A stretch of 24,820 nucleotides of DNA, from positions 1 to 24,820 of the IMG/VR virus record IMGVR_UViG_3300032092_002651, one strand, 5' to 3'. Numbering within the stretch: position 1 is the first letter of the stretch; each line of letters begins with the position of its first letter. A model generated the notes under the pieces. That model was not told where the DNA came from and did not search any database. It was given only the letters and a program-made list of their open reading frames with translations. Source of the stretch: a virus. Below, in pieces: positions 6,868-14,961 of this stretch. The translations under genes and the position numbers were made by a program.

Positions 6868-9069
6868 ATGGCTAAAAAACAACCAAAGAATCCAATTATT
6901 CAAGACGCAGCACCCCGTGTTCCAGAACAAGCTTATGTTACTTGGGGGGATGACATAGCAAGTAAACAGCAGGCTCTAGATACTTCATCAGAATCTCTTG
7001 ATGAGTTTACATTAGTTCAAAGAGCACAAGCTGGTAGATTTTACCGAGTGGATTATTCTAATTTAGATGGCCAAACTAGCGGTAGACCAGGATTAACAAG
7101 ATCAGACTATGACTTCTTTCGCCCAGACGAAGCAGTACCAAAACGCATCAAGGAGATTATTCGTAGGGCTGATGAGATTTATCAGAAGGTAGGTTTGGTT
7201 AAAAACGTTATTGACTTAATGGGTGACTTTGCATCTCAAGGAATTAGACTAACTCATAAAAATAAAAGAATAGAAAGATTCTATAGAAGATGGTTTAAGA
7301 AAATAGGAGGCAAAGAAAGAAGCGAAAGATTACTTAATAATGTATATAGAACAGGTAATGTTGTTATACATAGACAAACAGGAAAAATTAGTCTAAAAGC
7401 CACCGAGCAACTATACAAAGCCAATGCTTCTCCTGATCTTGACATTAATGATATTAATAATATTCAAGCAGACAAAAGAGAAATTCCTTGGAGATATACT
7501 TTTATTGATCCTACTTTTGTTGAGGTTTCGGCAGGAGCTTTATCTTCATTCGTAACAAATAAAAGATATGAACTAATTTTACCAGCAGTTTTAAGAAAGA
7601 CTATTAACTCTCCCCAGAACGATGCAGAGAGAGCCATTATAAATGAGCTACCAGCACAGATCATTGAAGCAGCTAAAACTAAAATAGCATATCCATTAGA
7701 TCCAGACAAAACCCTGGTATTTCACTACAAAAAAGACGATTGGCAGAGTTGGGCTTATCCGATGGTTTACTCTATCATGGACGATATTACAGTTATAGAA
7801 AAACTAAAATTAGCAGATATGGCAGCTCTTGATGGGGCTATTTCTAATATTCGTATTTTTAAGCTTGGAAGTCTAGAACATAAGATTGCTCCTACCAGAG
7901 CAGCCACAGCAAAACTAGCTAGTATTTTAGGTAATAATGTTGGTGGTGGTACAATGGATTTAGTTTGGGGTCCAGATATTGAACTAATAGAATCTAAAAC
8001 TTCTGTTCATCAATTTCTTGGTGAGGGTAAATATATTCCACACTTAAATTCAGTTTATGCTGGTTTAGGAATTCCTCCAACTCTTACAGGAACATTTGGT
8101 GCTGCTGGAACTACTAATAATTTTATCTCCCTAAAAACATTAACACAAAGACTTCAATATGGTAGAGAATTATTAATTTCATTCTGGGAACAGGAAATGG
8201 AATTAGTACAGAAGGCTATGGGTTTTAAATATTCAGCTAAACTAGAATTCGATAGAATGGATCTTAGTAACGAAGATTCTGAAAAAGCATTATTGATCCA
8301 ACTTGCAGATAGAAATCTTATTAGCGATGAATTACTACAAGTTAAGTTTGGTCTCGATCCAGATATGGAAAAGACTAGACTCAATAGAGAAACAAGAGAA
8401 AGAGCATCTGAAAGAATGGTTCCAAAAGCTGGTCCATGGAATGATCCACAGGTTGAAAACGCTCTTAAGAAAATAGCTTTACAAACAGGAATTGTAGCTC
8501 CTAGTCAAGTTGGTCTTGAGTTAGAGAAAAAGAAGAGTGGTGAAAAAACAGCTATTGAGCAAAAAACTTCTCAGCCAGGTTTTTCAACGAAGTTGGCAAA
8601 TGATTCTCCGGAATCATTGCCAGGAATACCCGGACAAGGCAGACCAAAACTAAGTAAAGATTCTACATCAAGGAAAAGCAGAAAGTTCTCTCCTCAGACC
8701 GGAGCTAATCTAATGCTTTGGGCCAATGAAGCACAAGAAAAGATAAACGAAATTATCAATCCAATCTTATTAGACTTCTATAATAAAAAGAATTTGAGAA
8801 GTTTATCTAAAGCTGAATCCAGAGAGATAGATGCTATCAAGACTAAAGTACTATTCAGTCTCCAACCTAACTGCACAATAGATAGTTCCATGATAGATAA
8901 AGTGTTTGCAAATATACAGTCAAATGACCATATGACCGTAATAAGCTCATACAATAACTGGCTAAAACCAATAAAGACCCAGATTAATAGAGATTTAACT
9001 GTTGAAGAGATTAAACAACTTAAATCGTCTTTCTATTCTATGGTGTATAATTCATTACTCCAAAACTAA
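6868..9069 (+). CDS. Portal protein
   Basis: Forms the dodecameric ring at one capsid vertex through which DNA enters and leaves. Assignment rests on position (directly after the large terminase and before the protease) and on portal-like features in the 733 residues. These are a long N-terminal stretch, a core with FIDPTFVEVSAG and VFHYKKDDWQSWAYPM, the segment LNSVYAGLGIPPTLTGTFG, which is typical of portal proteins, and a helical region after it. Residues about 545-640 are a charged, low-complexity linker, followed by an extra helical C-terminal domain of about 90 residues, making it longer than many portals. The start lacks a clear ribosome site, which is unusual among its neighbours. Confidence 0.85.
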   Translation: MAKKQPKNPIIQDAAPRVPEQAYVTWGDDIASKQQALDTSSESLDEFTLVQRAQAGRFYRVDYSNLDGQTSGRPGLTRSDYDFFRPDEAVPKRIKEIIRRADEIYQKVGLVKNVIDLMGDFASQGIRLTHKNKRIERFYRRWFKKIGGKERSERLLNNVYRTGNVVIHRQTGKISLKATEQLYKANASPDLDINDINNIQADKREIPWRYTFIDPTFVEVSAGALSSFVTNKRYELILPAVLRKTINSPQNDAERAIINELPAQIIEAAKTKIAYPLDPDKTLVFHYKKDDWQSWAYPMVYSIMDDITVIEKLKLADMAALDGAISNIRIFKLGSLEHKIAPTRAATAKLASILGNNVGGGTMDLVWGPDIELIESKTSVHQFLGEGKYIPHLNSVYAGLGIPPTLTGTFGAAGTTNNFISLKTLTQRLQYGRELLISFWEQEMELVQKAMGFKYSAKLEFDRMDLSNEDSEKALLIQLADRNLISDELLQVKFGLDPDMEKTRLNRETRERASERMVPKAGPWNDPQVENALKKIALQTGIVAPSQVGLELEKKKSGEKTAIEQKTSQPGFSTKLANDSPESLPGIPGQGRPKLSKDSTSRKSRKFSPQTGANLMLWANEAQEKINEIINPILLDFYNKKNLRSLSKAESREIDAIKTKVLFSLQPNCTIDSSMIDKVFANIQSNDHMTVISSYNNWLKPIKTQINRDLTVEEIKQLKSSFYSMVYNSLLQN

Positions 9070-9084
9070 AACCAGAGGTTTAAT

Positions 9085-10656
9085 ATGCATATTTTTGAAC
9101 AAGAAATAAAAGATGGACTAGAAGAAAAACTCAAGTCCACTGCATCAATCTCTTATGCTTGCGCTGTTGAACCTTCAAATAAAACTAATCACAATATTAA
9201 ACACGTTAAAAGCCTTGCTTCATTAGATGATAGCGATTTGTATTATGTACAATCCATATTAGTAACATCTAATTGGAATAAAAATGACGATATTTTCGAT
9301 AAAAATGAAGTTTGGGCAGCCAAAAATACCCCAGAAGACAAACCAACAAATCTTAATCATGACGAAAGAACTATTGTTGGTCACATAACTTCTAATTGGC
9401 CAATAACAGACGACGGAGTATTAATTGACGAAAATACCCCAGTAGAAAATCTACCAGAAAAATTTCATATTTTAACTGGCTCAGTTGTTTATAAAGGATT
9501 TTCTTCTGAAGATCTAATGGAAAGAACTAGCAATCTAATTGCTCAAATAGAATCTGGCGAAAAATATGTTAGCATGGAATGCTTTTTTAAGGGTTTTGAT
9601 TATGGTTTACTTAATAAGTCTACCTCAGAATTTAAAGTTTTAAGCAGAAATGAAGAAACAGCATTTCTTACTAAGTATTTAAGATCATATGGTGGATTAG
9701 GTGAGCATGACAACTATAAAATTGGAAGAGTTTTAAGAAATATAACCTTTTCAGGCAAGGGATTTGTTGACAAACCAGCAAATCCAGATAGTATAATATT
9801 TACAAAAGATAATACAATTAAAACATCAGTTAGTAAGTTAACAGAAAATTTTGCAAATTTATCAAATATAGGTGTATCAAATATTCAGTCAACCTTAAAT
9901 GTGGAGAAAAACATTATGAGTTTAAATGAAACACAAGCAGAAGTAGTTGCAGAGGTCACAGAAGCCGCTGAAATTATCAGTACTGAACAAGTTGCAACTA
10001 CTGAAACAACCGTTACAGAGGCCAGTTCAGAAGTCAGTGTTGAGTTACTAACTCAGAAGATCGCTGAACTAGAGACCCAGGTTGCTGCTCAAATCGAAAT
10101 TATTGAAGCTGCTAAAGAAGAGACAAAAGCAGTAGATAACAAGAGAGAAGAAGAAGCAGAAGCAGCTAAAAAGAAAATGAAAGAAGACATGGACGCTAAA
10201 GACGAAGAAATGAAAAAAGTCAAAAGCGAACTTGATGCTGCTCTAGAAGCTATTGCTGGATATAAGATGAAAGAAGAAGAAATGGTTAAGAAAGAAAAGA
10301 AACTAAAAAGAAAAGCTTCTCTAGTAGATAATGGTTTTGATGCTGAATCAGCAGAAACCGTTGTAGAAAAATTTGAAACTATGGCCGATGATGCTTTTGA
10401 TGCCATGACTAGTTTATTTGCTGGCAAAATGCCACCATGGTTGGAAAAGATTAAAAAGGGTGATGATGATGAAGAAGATAAGAAAGCTAAGGAAAAGAAA
10501 AAAGCATCAGAAAATTCTGCTGATCCAGAGGTATTAGACACAGTTGAAGTTGAAGCAGAAGTAAACCTTGGTATTGGAGGAGACGCTGATTTATCAGCTG
10601 ATACCACCAGAGCAGAATTAGTAGAATTTGTTAGTAGCAGATTAGGCAAGAAATAA
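9085..10656 (+). CDS. Prohead protease fused to scaffold-like domain, 523 aa
   Basis: The N-terminal 240 residues look like a herpesvirus/phage-type serine prohead protease: H92 in NLNHDERTIVGHI, S163 in EKYVSMECFF, and the conserved end segment GFVDKPANPDS. Residues about 285-415 are an Ala/Glu/Lys-rich coiled coil, and the C-terminus (about 460-523) is acidic and flexible, as expected for an internal scaffold. This matches phages in which the scaffold is the C-terminal part of the protease gene. AGAGGT precedes the ATG. It lies between the portal and the decoration/capsid genes, the classical place. An internal ATG at 9916 could give the scaffold alone. Confidence 0.8.
   Translation: MHIFEQEIKDGLEEKLKSTASISYACAVEPSNKTNHNIKHVKSLASLDDSDLYYVQSILVTSNWNKNDDIFDKNEVWAAKNTPEDKPTNLNHDERTIVGHITSNWPITDDGVLIDENTPVENLPEKFHILTGSVVYKGFSSEDLMERTSNLIAQIESGEKYVSMECFFKGFDYGLLNKSTSEFKVLSRNEETAFLTKYLRSYGGLGEHDNYKIGRVLRNITFSGKGFVDKPANPDSIIFTKDNTIKTSVSKLTENFANLSNIGVSNIQSTLNVEKNIMSLNETQAEVVAEVTEAAEIISTEQVATTETTVTEASSEVSVELLTQKIAELETQVAAQIEIIEAAKEETKAVDNKREEEAEAAKKKMKEDMDAKDEEMKKVKSELDAALEAIAGYKMKEEEMVKKEKKLKRKASLVDNGFDAESAETVVEKFETMADDAFDAMTSLFAGKMPPWLEKIKKGDDDEEDKKAKEKKKASENSADPEVLDTVEVEAEVNLGIGGDADLSADTTRAELVEFVSSRLGKK
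9903..9906 (+). promoter_or_regulatory. Internal ribosome binding site GGAG within the protease gene
   Basis: GGAG lies 9 bases before an in-frame ATG at 9916 (residue 278), exactly at the boundary between the protease domain and the coiled-coil scaffold part. Confidence 0.5.
9916..10656 (+). CDS. Putative scaffold protein from internal start (nested, in frame), 246 aa
   Basis: A second start inside the protease-scaffold gene, in the same frame, beginning MSLNETQ. It would give a 246-residue protein consisting only of the Ala/Glu/Lys coiled coil and acidic tail. Evidence is the well-spaced GGAG and the exact domain boundary. Lambda C/Nu3 and similar phages make their scaffold this way (established). 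That this phage does so is inference. Confidence 0.45.
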   Translation: MSLNETQAEVVAEVTEAAEIISTEQVATTETTVTEASSEVSVELLTQKIAELETQVAAQIEIIEAAKEETKAVDNKREEEAEAAKKKMKEDMDAKDEEMKKVKSELDAALEAIAGYKMKEEEMVKKEKKLKRKASLVDNGFDAESAETVVEKFETMADDAFDAMTSLFAGKMPPWLEKIKKGDDDEEDKKAKEKKKASENSADPEVLDTVEVEAEVNLGIGGDADLSADTTRAELVEFVSSRLGKK

Positions 10657-10683
10657 CATATACTTTTACAGGGAGAAACTGAA

Positions 10684-11139
10684 ATGGCTCTAAAACCCGA
10701 CCGTATCGAAGCTCACACAGATATTTCATTTTTCATGAACACAGTTGCAGAAAGAGGCGGTGTAGCTTCTATTGTAACCGGTGGCGCTGGAGTTGCTATG
10801 GATGATGCCAACGCTGTTGTTGGTTATGCCGCAGTAGCCTCAGGTGCTGTTCCAGTTGGAGTTCTATTAAACGATGTTGTTAACATTGATTTAACTAGAC
10901 AGCACATCAATTGGTATAAAGATGAGGTTCAGCTTGGTGGTAAAGTTACCCTACTCCGTCAGGGGCAGGTTACTACCAATATGATTGTAAGTGGTAATAC
11001 CCCAGCAGCAGGTAGTGGTTGTTATGTAGGCGCTAACGGCTTACTTAGCACATCTAGTACCAACGCTGTCAGAATTGGTTCATTCCTTGGTAGTAAAGAC
11101 GCCGACGGTTACGCTAAAGTAGATGTCAACATTACTTGA
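10684..11139 (+). CDS. Probable head decoration/capsid-associated protein, 151 aa
   Basis: Small, Gly/Ala/Val-rich, probably all-beta protein directly before the major capsid gene, where capsid decoration or stabilising proteins usually lie. GGGAG precedes the ATG. It has no signal peptide or long helix. Segments such as GGVASIVTGGAGVAMDD and VGYAAVASGAVPVGVLL suggest repeated beta-strands with tight turns. Codon use is richer in GC-ending codons than the upstream genes, matching a strongly expressed virion protein. The family is not certain; a DUF2190-like or lambda-gpD-like cement protein is the nearest idea. Confidence 0.6.
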   Translation: MALKPDRIEAHTDISFFMNTVAERGGVASIVTGGAGVAMDDANAVVGYAAVASGAVPVGVLLNDVVNIDLTRQHINWYKDEVQLGGKVTLLRQGQVTTNMIVSGNTPAAGSGCYVGANGLLSTSSTNAVRIGSFLGSKDADGYAKVDVNIT

Positions 11140-11163
11140 AAAAACAAAGGGAGAGCAAAAAAA

Positions 11164-12174
11164 ATGTCAGCTAACACAACTAAATTTCAACCAACACCAG
11201 AAGTAACAGACCTCTTAGTTCGTTCTGGTTCCGCTAACAGAGAGGTAGCTTTAGCAGCTAATAGAGAGTTTGCTAAGGCTCTTGAGTTACCACTTCGTCA
11301 AGGCCTATTAAGTGGCAACATTCTAGATAACATTTTCGAGCCAATCCAATTGGCCCAAAGTGCTACTCCAGAATTTCCACTCGATTTTATTGCCCCAGGT
11401 ACAGAAAAGGACTTCGTAGCCTATACTGTACCAAATCATGGCTACATTCCAGAGCGTCATGTTGAGAGCGATTACGTCATGGTTCCAACCTATGACATCG
11501 GCGCCTCAATCGACTATCTCTTGAAGTATGCTCGTGATGCTCGTTGGGACGTTGTTGGTCGTGCCATGGAAGTTCTAGAAGCTTCTTTCGTTAAGAAGAT
11601 GAACGACGATGGCTGGCACACACTATTAGCCGCTGCTGTTGATCGCAACATTGTTGTGTATGACAGTGACGCTAATGCCAACCAGTTCACAAAGCGTCTT
11701 GTTAGTCTTATGAAGACAGTTATGCGCAGAAACGGTGGTGGTAACTCCGCCAGTAATAACCGTGGTATCCTAACTGATCTTTATGTCTCACCAGAAGCTA
11801 TGGAAGATATCCGCAACTGGGGTATTGATATCGTTGACGAAATTACTCGTCGTGAGATCTATACAGCAGCTGACGGAACTCTCAACAGAGTTTTCGGTGT
11901 TAATCTTCATGATCGTGACGAACTAGGTGTTGGTCAAGAATATCAACTATTCTACACCAGTACCCTAAGTGGCACACTACCAAGCGGTAAGGGCGAAGTA
12001 GTTGTTGGTCTCGATCTTCGCAAGAGAGACAGTTTCATAATGCCAGTTCGCCAAGAAGTTCAGATCTTCGAGGACGAGACACTACATCGTCAGAAGAGAG
12101 CTGGTTTCTACGGTTGGGCCGAGCAAGGCTTTGCTGTTCTAGATAATCGTAGAGTGCTACTTGGCGCCCTATAA
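11164..12174 (+). CDS. Major capsid protein
   Basis: The shell protein, probably HK97 fold. The 336-residue length is typical. An N-terminal segment of about 45 residues (helical, QGLLSGNILDNIFEPIQL) precedes the core, and the long basic/acidic loops and central helix (DARWDVVGRAMEVLEASFVK) fit an HK97-like spine. The region LFYTSTLSGTLPSGKGEVVVGLDLRKRDSFIMPV and the end GFYGWAEQGFAVLDNRRVLL are typical of capsid C-terminal domains. Position after protease-scaffold and decoration genes and before a strong terminator supports the call. The codons differ from neighbours: many CGT/CGC arginines where most genes here use AGA, and higher GC, as expected for the most highly translated gene. GGGAG precedes the ATG. 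No cleavage site can be fixed from the sequence alone. Confidence 0.85.
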   Translation: MSANTTKFQPTPEVTDLLVRSGSANREVALAANREFAKALELPLRQGLLSGNILDNIFEPIQLAQSATPEFPLDFIAPGTEKDFVAYTVPNHGYIPERHVESDYVMVPTYDIGASIDYLLKYARDARWDVVGRAMEVLEASFVKKMNDDGWHTLLAAAVDRNIVVYDSDANANQFTKRLVSLMKTVMRRNGGGNSASNNRGILTDLYVSPEAMEDIRNWGIDIVDEITRREIYTAADGTLNRVFGVNLHDRDELGVGQEYQLFYTSTLSGTLPSGKGEVVVGLDLRKRDSFIMPVRQEVQIFEDETLHRQKRAGFYGWAEQGFAVLDNRRVLLGAL

Positions 12175-12204
12175 TATCTATACTACATAATGTTAGAAAA
12201 AGAG

Positions 12205-12234
12205 AAGGCTGGCCTTGCGCCGGCCTTTTTTTTT
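12205..12234 (+). terminator. Intrinsic terminator after the capsid gene
   Basis: A 9-base-pair stem (AAGGCTGGC with GCCGGCCTT, one G-T wobble) with loop CTTGC and a run of nine T. It is the only strong plus-strand terminator seen in the window. It separates the capsid transcript from the adhesin genes, and a GGTGTATTA element begins two bases after it. Confidence 0.93.
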
Positions 12235-12235
12235 A

Positions 12236-12244
12236 GGTGTATTA
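12236..12244 (+). promoter_or_regulatory. Promoter-like element GGTGTATTA before the adhesin block
   Basis: Exact copy of the recurring 9-mer, immediately after the capsid terminator and 54 bases before the ATG at 12290. A terminator directly followed by this element is what a transcription restart would look like. Confidence 0.65.
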
Positions 12245-12289
12245 CATTATACATAATAAAATACTCATCCTTTTATAAGGTGTTATACC

Positions 12290-12694
12290 ATGCCTGCAAG
12301 CAAATACGATTTTTCTATAGAGCAGGGGACTTCCTTTAAGCTGGCATTAACATATAAAGACGCTAACAGTATCCCTATTAATATTACCAATTGGTGTGCT
12401 AGGCTAGTCTGGACCACAGACGATGGAGCTACTCAGGTTTTCTCTACCACTAATATTGATTATTCTGTATATAAATTCTCTATTGTTGGAGTAGATGGCA
12501 AACTATTGCTACAGATGCCTGCTCGTACTACCAATCTTTTTCTTTTTAATAAAGCCAAGTATGATCTTGAGCTAGAAAGTCCAGACAATATGTATACTGG
12601 AGGTGGTAAAGAGACGATTAGACTAATATTTGGAACAGTTAAAATTATCCATAGATTTAGCGAAGACAACACCCTATTGGATTGCCAAACATGA
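12290..12694 (+). CDS. Virion-associated beta-rich protein, 134 aa
   Basis: First gene after the capsid terminator. It is all-beta by composition: residues about 5-30 (YDFSIEQGTSFKLALTYKD) and the end (KETIRLIFGTVKIIHRFSEDNTLLDC) look like strands of a small sandwich domain. I recognise the pattern 'EQGTSFKLxLxYKDxNxxPINxTxWxARLVW' as a conserved phage structural protein often near tail-fibre genes, similar in style to baseplate-attached (BppU N-terminal-like) domains. No enzymatic motif is present. AAGG lies 9 bases before the ATG. The next gene overlaps it by ATGA. The exact virion location is unknown. Confidence 0.65.
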   Translation: MPASKYDFSIEQGTSFKLALTYKDANSIPINITNWCARLVWTTDDGATQVFSTTNIDYSVYKFSIVGVDGKLLLQMPARTTNLFLFNKAKYDLELESPDNMYTGGGKETIRLIFGTVKIIHRFSEDNTLLDCQT

Positions 12695-12954
12695 ATGATT
12701 TTATAGTGGTTATTGAAACTCCAGACTCTAATATCATATCCATAGAAACTGGATTTATAGACAATATAGGAGTAGTGGAAATTGAGAGACAATTAAGTCC
12801 TAGTGTAAATATATTAGGACCCAATACAGTTGTTAATGTAAGCGATTTGCTAGAAATACCATTCAGTAGAGTAACCGGAACTTTGGACGTATCTAGACTT
12901 AGTGGGCTAGACAATTATTTAAATCACTACAATTTTGATTGCGGCACCCCCTAG
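12691..12954 (+). CDS. Small virion-associated protein, 87 aa
   Basis: The chosen start is ATG 12691, which overlaps the preceding TGA (ATGA) and so is coupled. An upstream in-frame TTG at 12682 is less likely. The protein is Ile/Val/Asn-rich and beta-like, and ends in FDCGTP, close to the DGGTP end of the next protein. There is no known family. The context is a structural operon (a small beta protein before, a tail fibre after), so a fibre-attachment or fibre-assembly role is possible. Confidence 0.6.
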   Translation: MNDFIVVIETPDSNIISIETGFIDNIGVVEIERQLSPSVNILGPNTVVNVSDLLEIPFSRVTGTLDVSRLSGLDNYLNHYNFDCGTP

Positions 12955-12988
12955 AATCACCAATATTTAAGCATAAACGGAGAATAAA

Positions 12989-14932
12989 ATGCCAGCCTTA
13001 ACTACCATTCAGCTAAGAAGAGGATCCTCAAGCCAATGGGCGGCTTCTATCAATCCTTTATCTCAAGGAGAGTTAGGACTAGATACCACAATTAATAAGA
13101 TCAAAATAGGTAATGGTACTAATTTATGGTCTAGTTTACCTTGGGCAAATATTATGGGTGCTGATCTCATAGGAACAAGTGGCATAAACATAGCCTATGC
13201 TTCACCTTCTGGAACTGTAACAGTGTCGGTTACTGGACTAAGTTCTAGTTATTTAAGTGATTTCAATAGTGCTGTTAGTGGTTTATTACCAGTTAAAAAT
13301 ATTATAGCTGGTACTAATATTGCAGTTAGTGGGGATAATGGAACTTTTACAATATCTAGCAATGGATTAGACACCAATACTGTAAAAGATGTTATAGGAG
13401 CTACTATTATTGGTGTTAGTGGTATTAGAGCAAGTTATGACAATACTGGTAAAGTAGAAACTATCTCTGTTACTGGATTAAGTAGTTCTTATATTGGAGA
13501 TTTCAATAGTAGTGTTAGTGGTTTAGTAAATGGCATTTATGCTCCACTCAATAGTCCAGCATTAACCGGAGTTCCAACAGCGCCAACAGCTGCTGCTGAT
13601 ACCAACACCACACAGATAGCTAGTACTGCATTTGTTCTCGGACAAGGTTCGTCATTAACTCCTATAATGGACGGCACAGCAACAATTGGGACCTCTAATA
13701 AATACGCAAGAGCAGATCATATCCATCCAACAGACACTTCAAGAGCTGCATTATCTGGAGCAACCTTTACTGGATCAGTTACTATTCCAAGTGGTAATGG
13801 TAATTTTGATACTTTAACAGTTAGTGGTACTGGTGTTAGTTTAAATGGACACACACATACATCTACTAGTATTACAAATTTTAATACTGCAGTTAGTGGC
13901 CTATTAAATGTCAAGAGTCTAGTGCAGGGAACTGGGATTGGTATCGTTAATAATGGTGGTATCCAAACAATTAGTGTTACTGGTATTCCAAGCTCTTTAA
14001 TCACTGATCTAGGAAATGTGGCATCAACAGAAGTTGTTGGTAGAACAGGAATATCTTTAACTTATGATAGTGTTTATGATAGAATGTATATAGATACTAC
14101 TGGAGTTTCCTTTAATGGACATTCTCATACTTGGAGTAATCTTACAGATGCTTCTACAAAAGCAACCCTAACAGAACTGTCCTATTTATCTGGTGTTAGT
14201 CCTGGAACGGTTAGTTCTGGTAGAGCATTAGTTGTTGATAATAGTAAAAACTTAACTGGTATTAATTCATTAATAACAACTGGAGATGTAACTGTTGGGG
14301 GAAATCTGACAATACAAGGAACAACAACAACAGTTAATAGTACCACTGTTAATATTGGTGATAATATTATAAGAGTAAATACTAGTGGATTGACAACAGG
14401 AGGTTTTGAGGTTTATGACGGAAGCGTTATACAATCCATAGTATGGAATACAGTATCTAACAGATGGGAATTTAGTGGTGGTAATATTTATACTAGTGGA
14501 AACTTTGTTGGAAATTTAAGCGGTAATGCTAGTACCGTAACAAATGGAGTTTATACAACAGATAGTGGCACAGTAACCAGTACTATGATTGCTAATGATA
14601 CTATCGTTAATGCAGATATCAATAGTTCTGCAGCTATAGCATATAGCAAACTCAATTTATCAAATAGCATACTAAATAATGATATCGGATCATCTGCAGG
14701 TATTGCTTATAGCAAATTAAATCTTAGTGGTTCTATATCGAATTCTGATATCAGCAGCAGTGCAGCAATTGCAGTTAATAAATTAGCTAGTAGTGGAATT
14801 ACTTTAGGTTCAACTGTGGTCAATCTAGGTGGTACAGTTTCTGAAATAGCTGGACTAACAAGTATCAGTGGAGTTAGCACATCTAGTCCAACGTATTTAG
14901 TAAATTGTTTAATTGATGGTGGAACACCATAA
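12989..14932 (+). CDS. Tail fibre protein with tropism-determinant-like N-terminus, 647 aa
   Basis: A long virion fibre, probably trimeric and surface-exposed. Residues 5-50 (IQLRRGSSSQWAA, then KIKIGNGTNLW) match the small N-terminal domain of phage tropism determinants and tail fibres that docks to the baseplate. The rest is Ser/Thr/Gly/Asn-rich beta-structure with repeated units: DFNSAVSGLLPVKNIIAGTN (91-110) and DFNSSVSGLVNGIYAPL (171-187), a collar-type segment (187-216), His-turn motifs GHTHTS (287-292) and GHSHTW (377-382), a module typical of phage fibres (VGGNLTIQGTTTTVN, 436-450), and three 22-residue repeats at 541-600. It ends in LIDGGTP. CGGAG precedes the ATG. No chaperone or catalytic motif is visible. 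Confidence 0.85.
   Translation: MPALTTIQLRRGSSSQWAASINPLSQGELGLDTTINKIKIGNGTNLWSSLPWANIMGADLIGTSGINIAYASPSGTVTVSVTGLSSSYLSDFNSAVSGLLPVKNIIAGTNIAVSGDNGTFTISSNGLDTNTVKDVIGATIIGVSGIRASYDNTGKVETISVTGLSSSYIGDFNSSVSGLVNGIYAPLNSPALTGVPTAPTAAADTNTTQIASTAFVLGQGSSLTPIMDGTATIGTSNKYARADHIHPTDTSRAALSGATFTGSVTIPSGNGNFDTLTVSGTGVSLNGHTHTSTSITNFNTAVSGLLNVKSLVQGTGIGIVNNGGIQTISVTGIPSSLITDLGNVASTEVVGRTGISLTYDSVYDRMYIDTTGVSFNGHSHTWSNLTDASTKATLTELSYLSGVSPGTVSSGRALVVDNSKNLTGINSLITTGDVTVGGNLTIQGTTTTVNSTTVNIGDNIIRVNTSGLTTGGFEVYDGSVIQSIVWNTVSNRWEFSGGNIYTSGNFVGNLSGNASTVTNGVYTTDSGTVTSTMIANDTIVNADINSSAAIAYSKLNLSNSILNNDIGSSAGIAYSKLNLSGSISNSDISSSAAIAVNKLASSGITLGSTVVNLGGTVSEIAGLTSISGVSTSSPTYLVNCLIDGGTP
14609..14788 (+). repeat. 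Three 22-residue repeats near the end of the tail fibre
   Basis: Three imperfect units of about 66 bases, each coding DI(N/G/S)SSA(A/G)IAYSKLNLS-type sequence; the third is degenerate (IAVNKLASS). Such repeats usually build fibre shafts and can change copy number by recombination. Confidence 0.7.
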
Positions 14933-14961
14933 TATTACAAATATAGAAAGAAGACTTACTA

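Noticed and set aside
9042-9050. GGTGTATAA, 43 bases before the protease start
   Set aside because: One mismatch, inside the portal gene; kept out because one-mismatch copies are expected by chance in coding DNA, though the distance is suggestive.
10089-10649. 186-codon minus-strand open frame, Ser/Ala-rich
   Set aside because: It is a mirror of the Lys/Glu/Ala coiled-coil codons of the scaffold region, with low-complexity Ser runs and no start signals.
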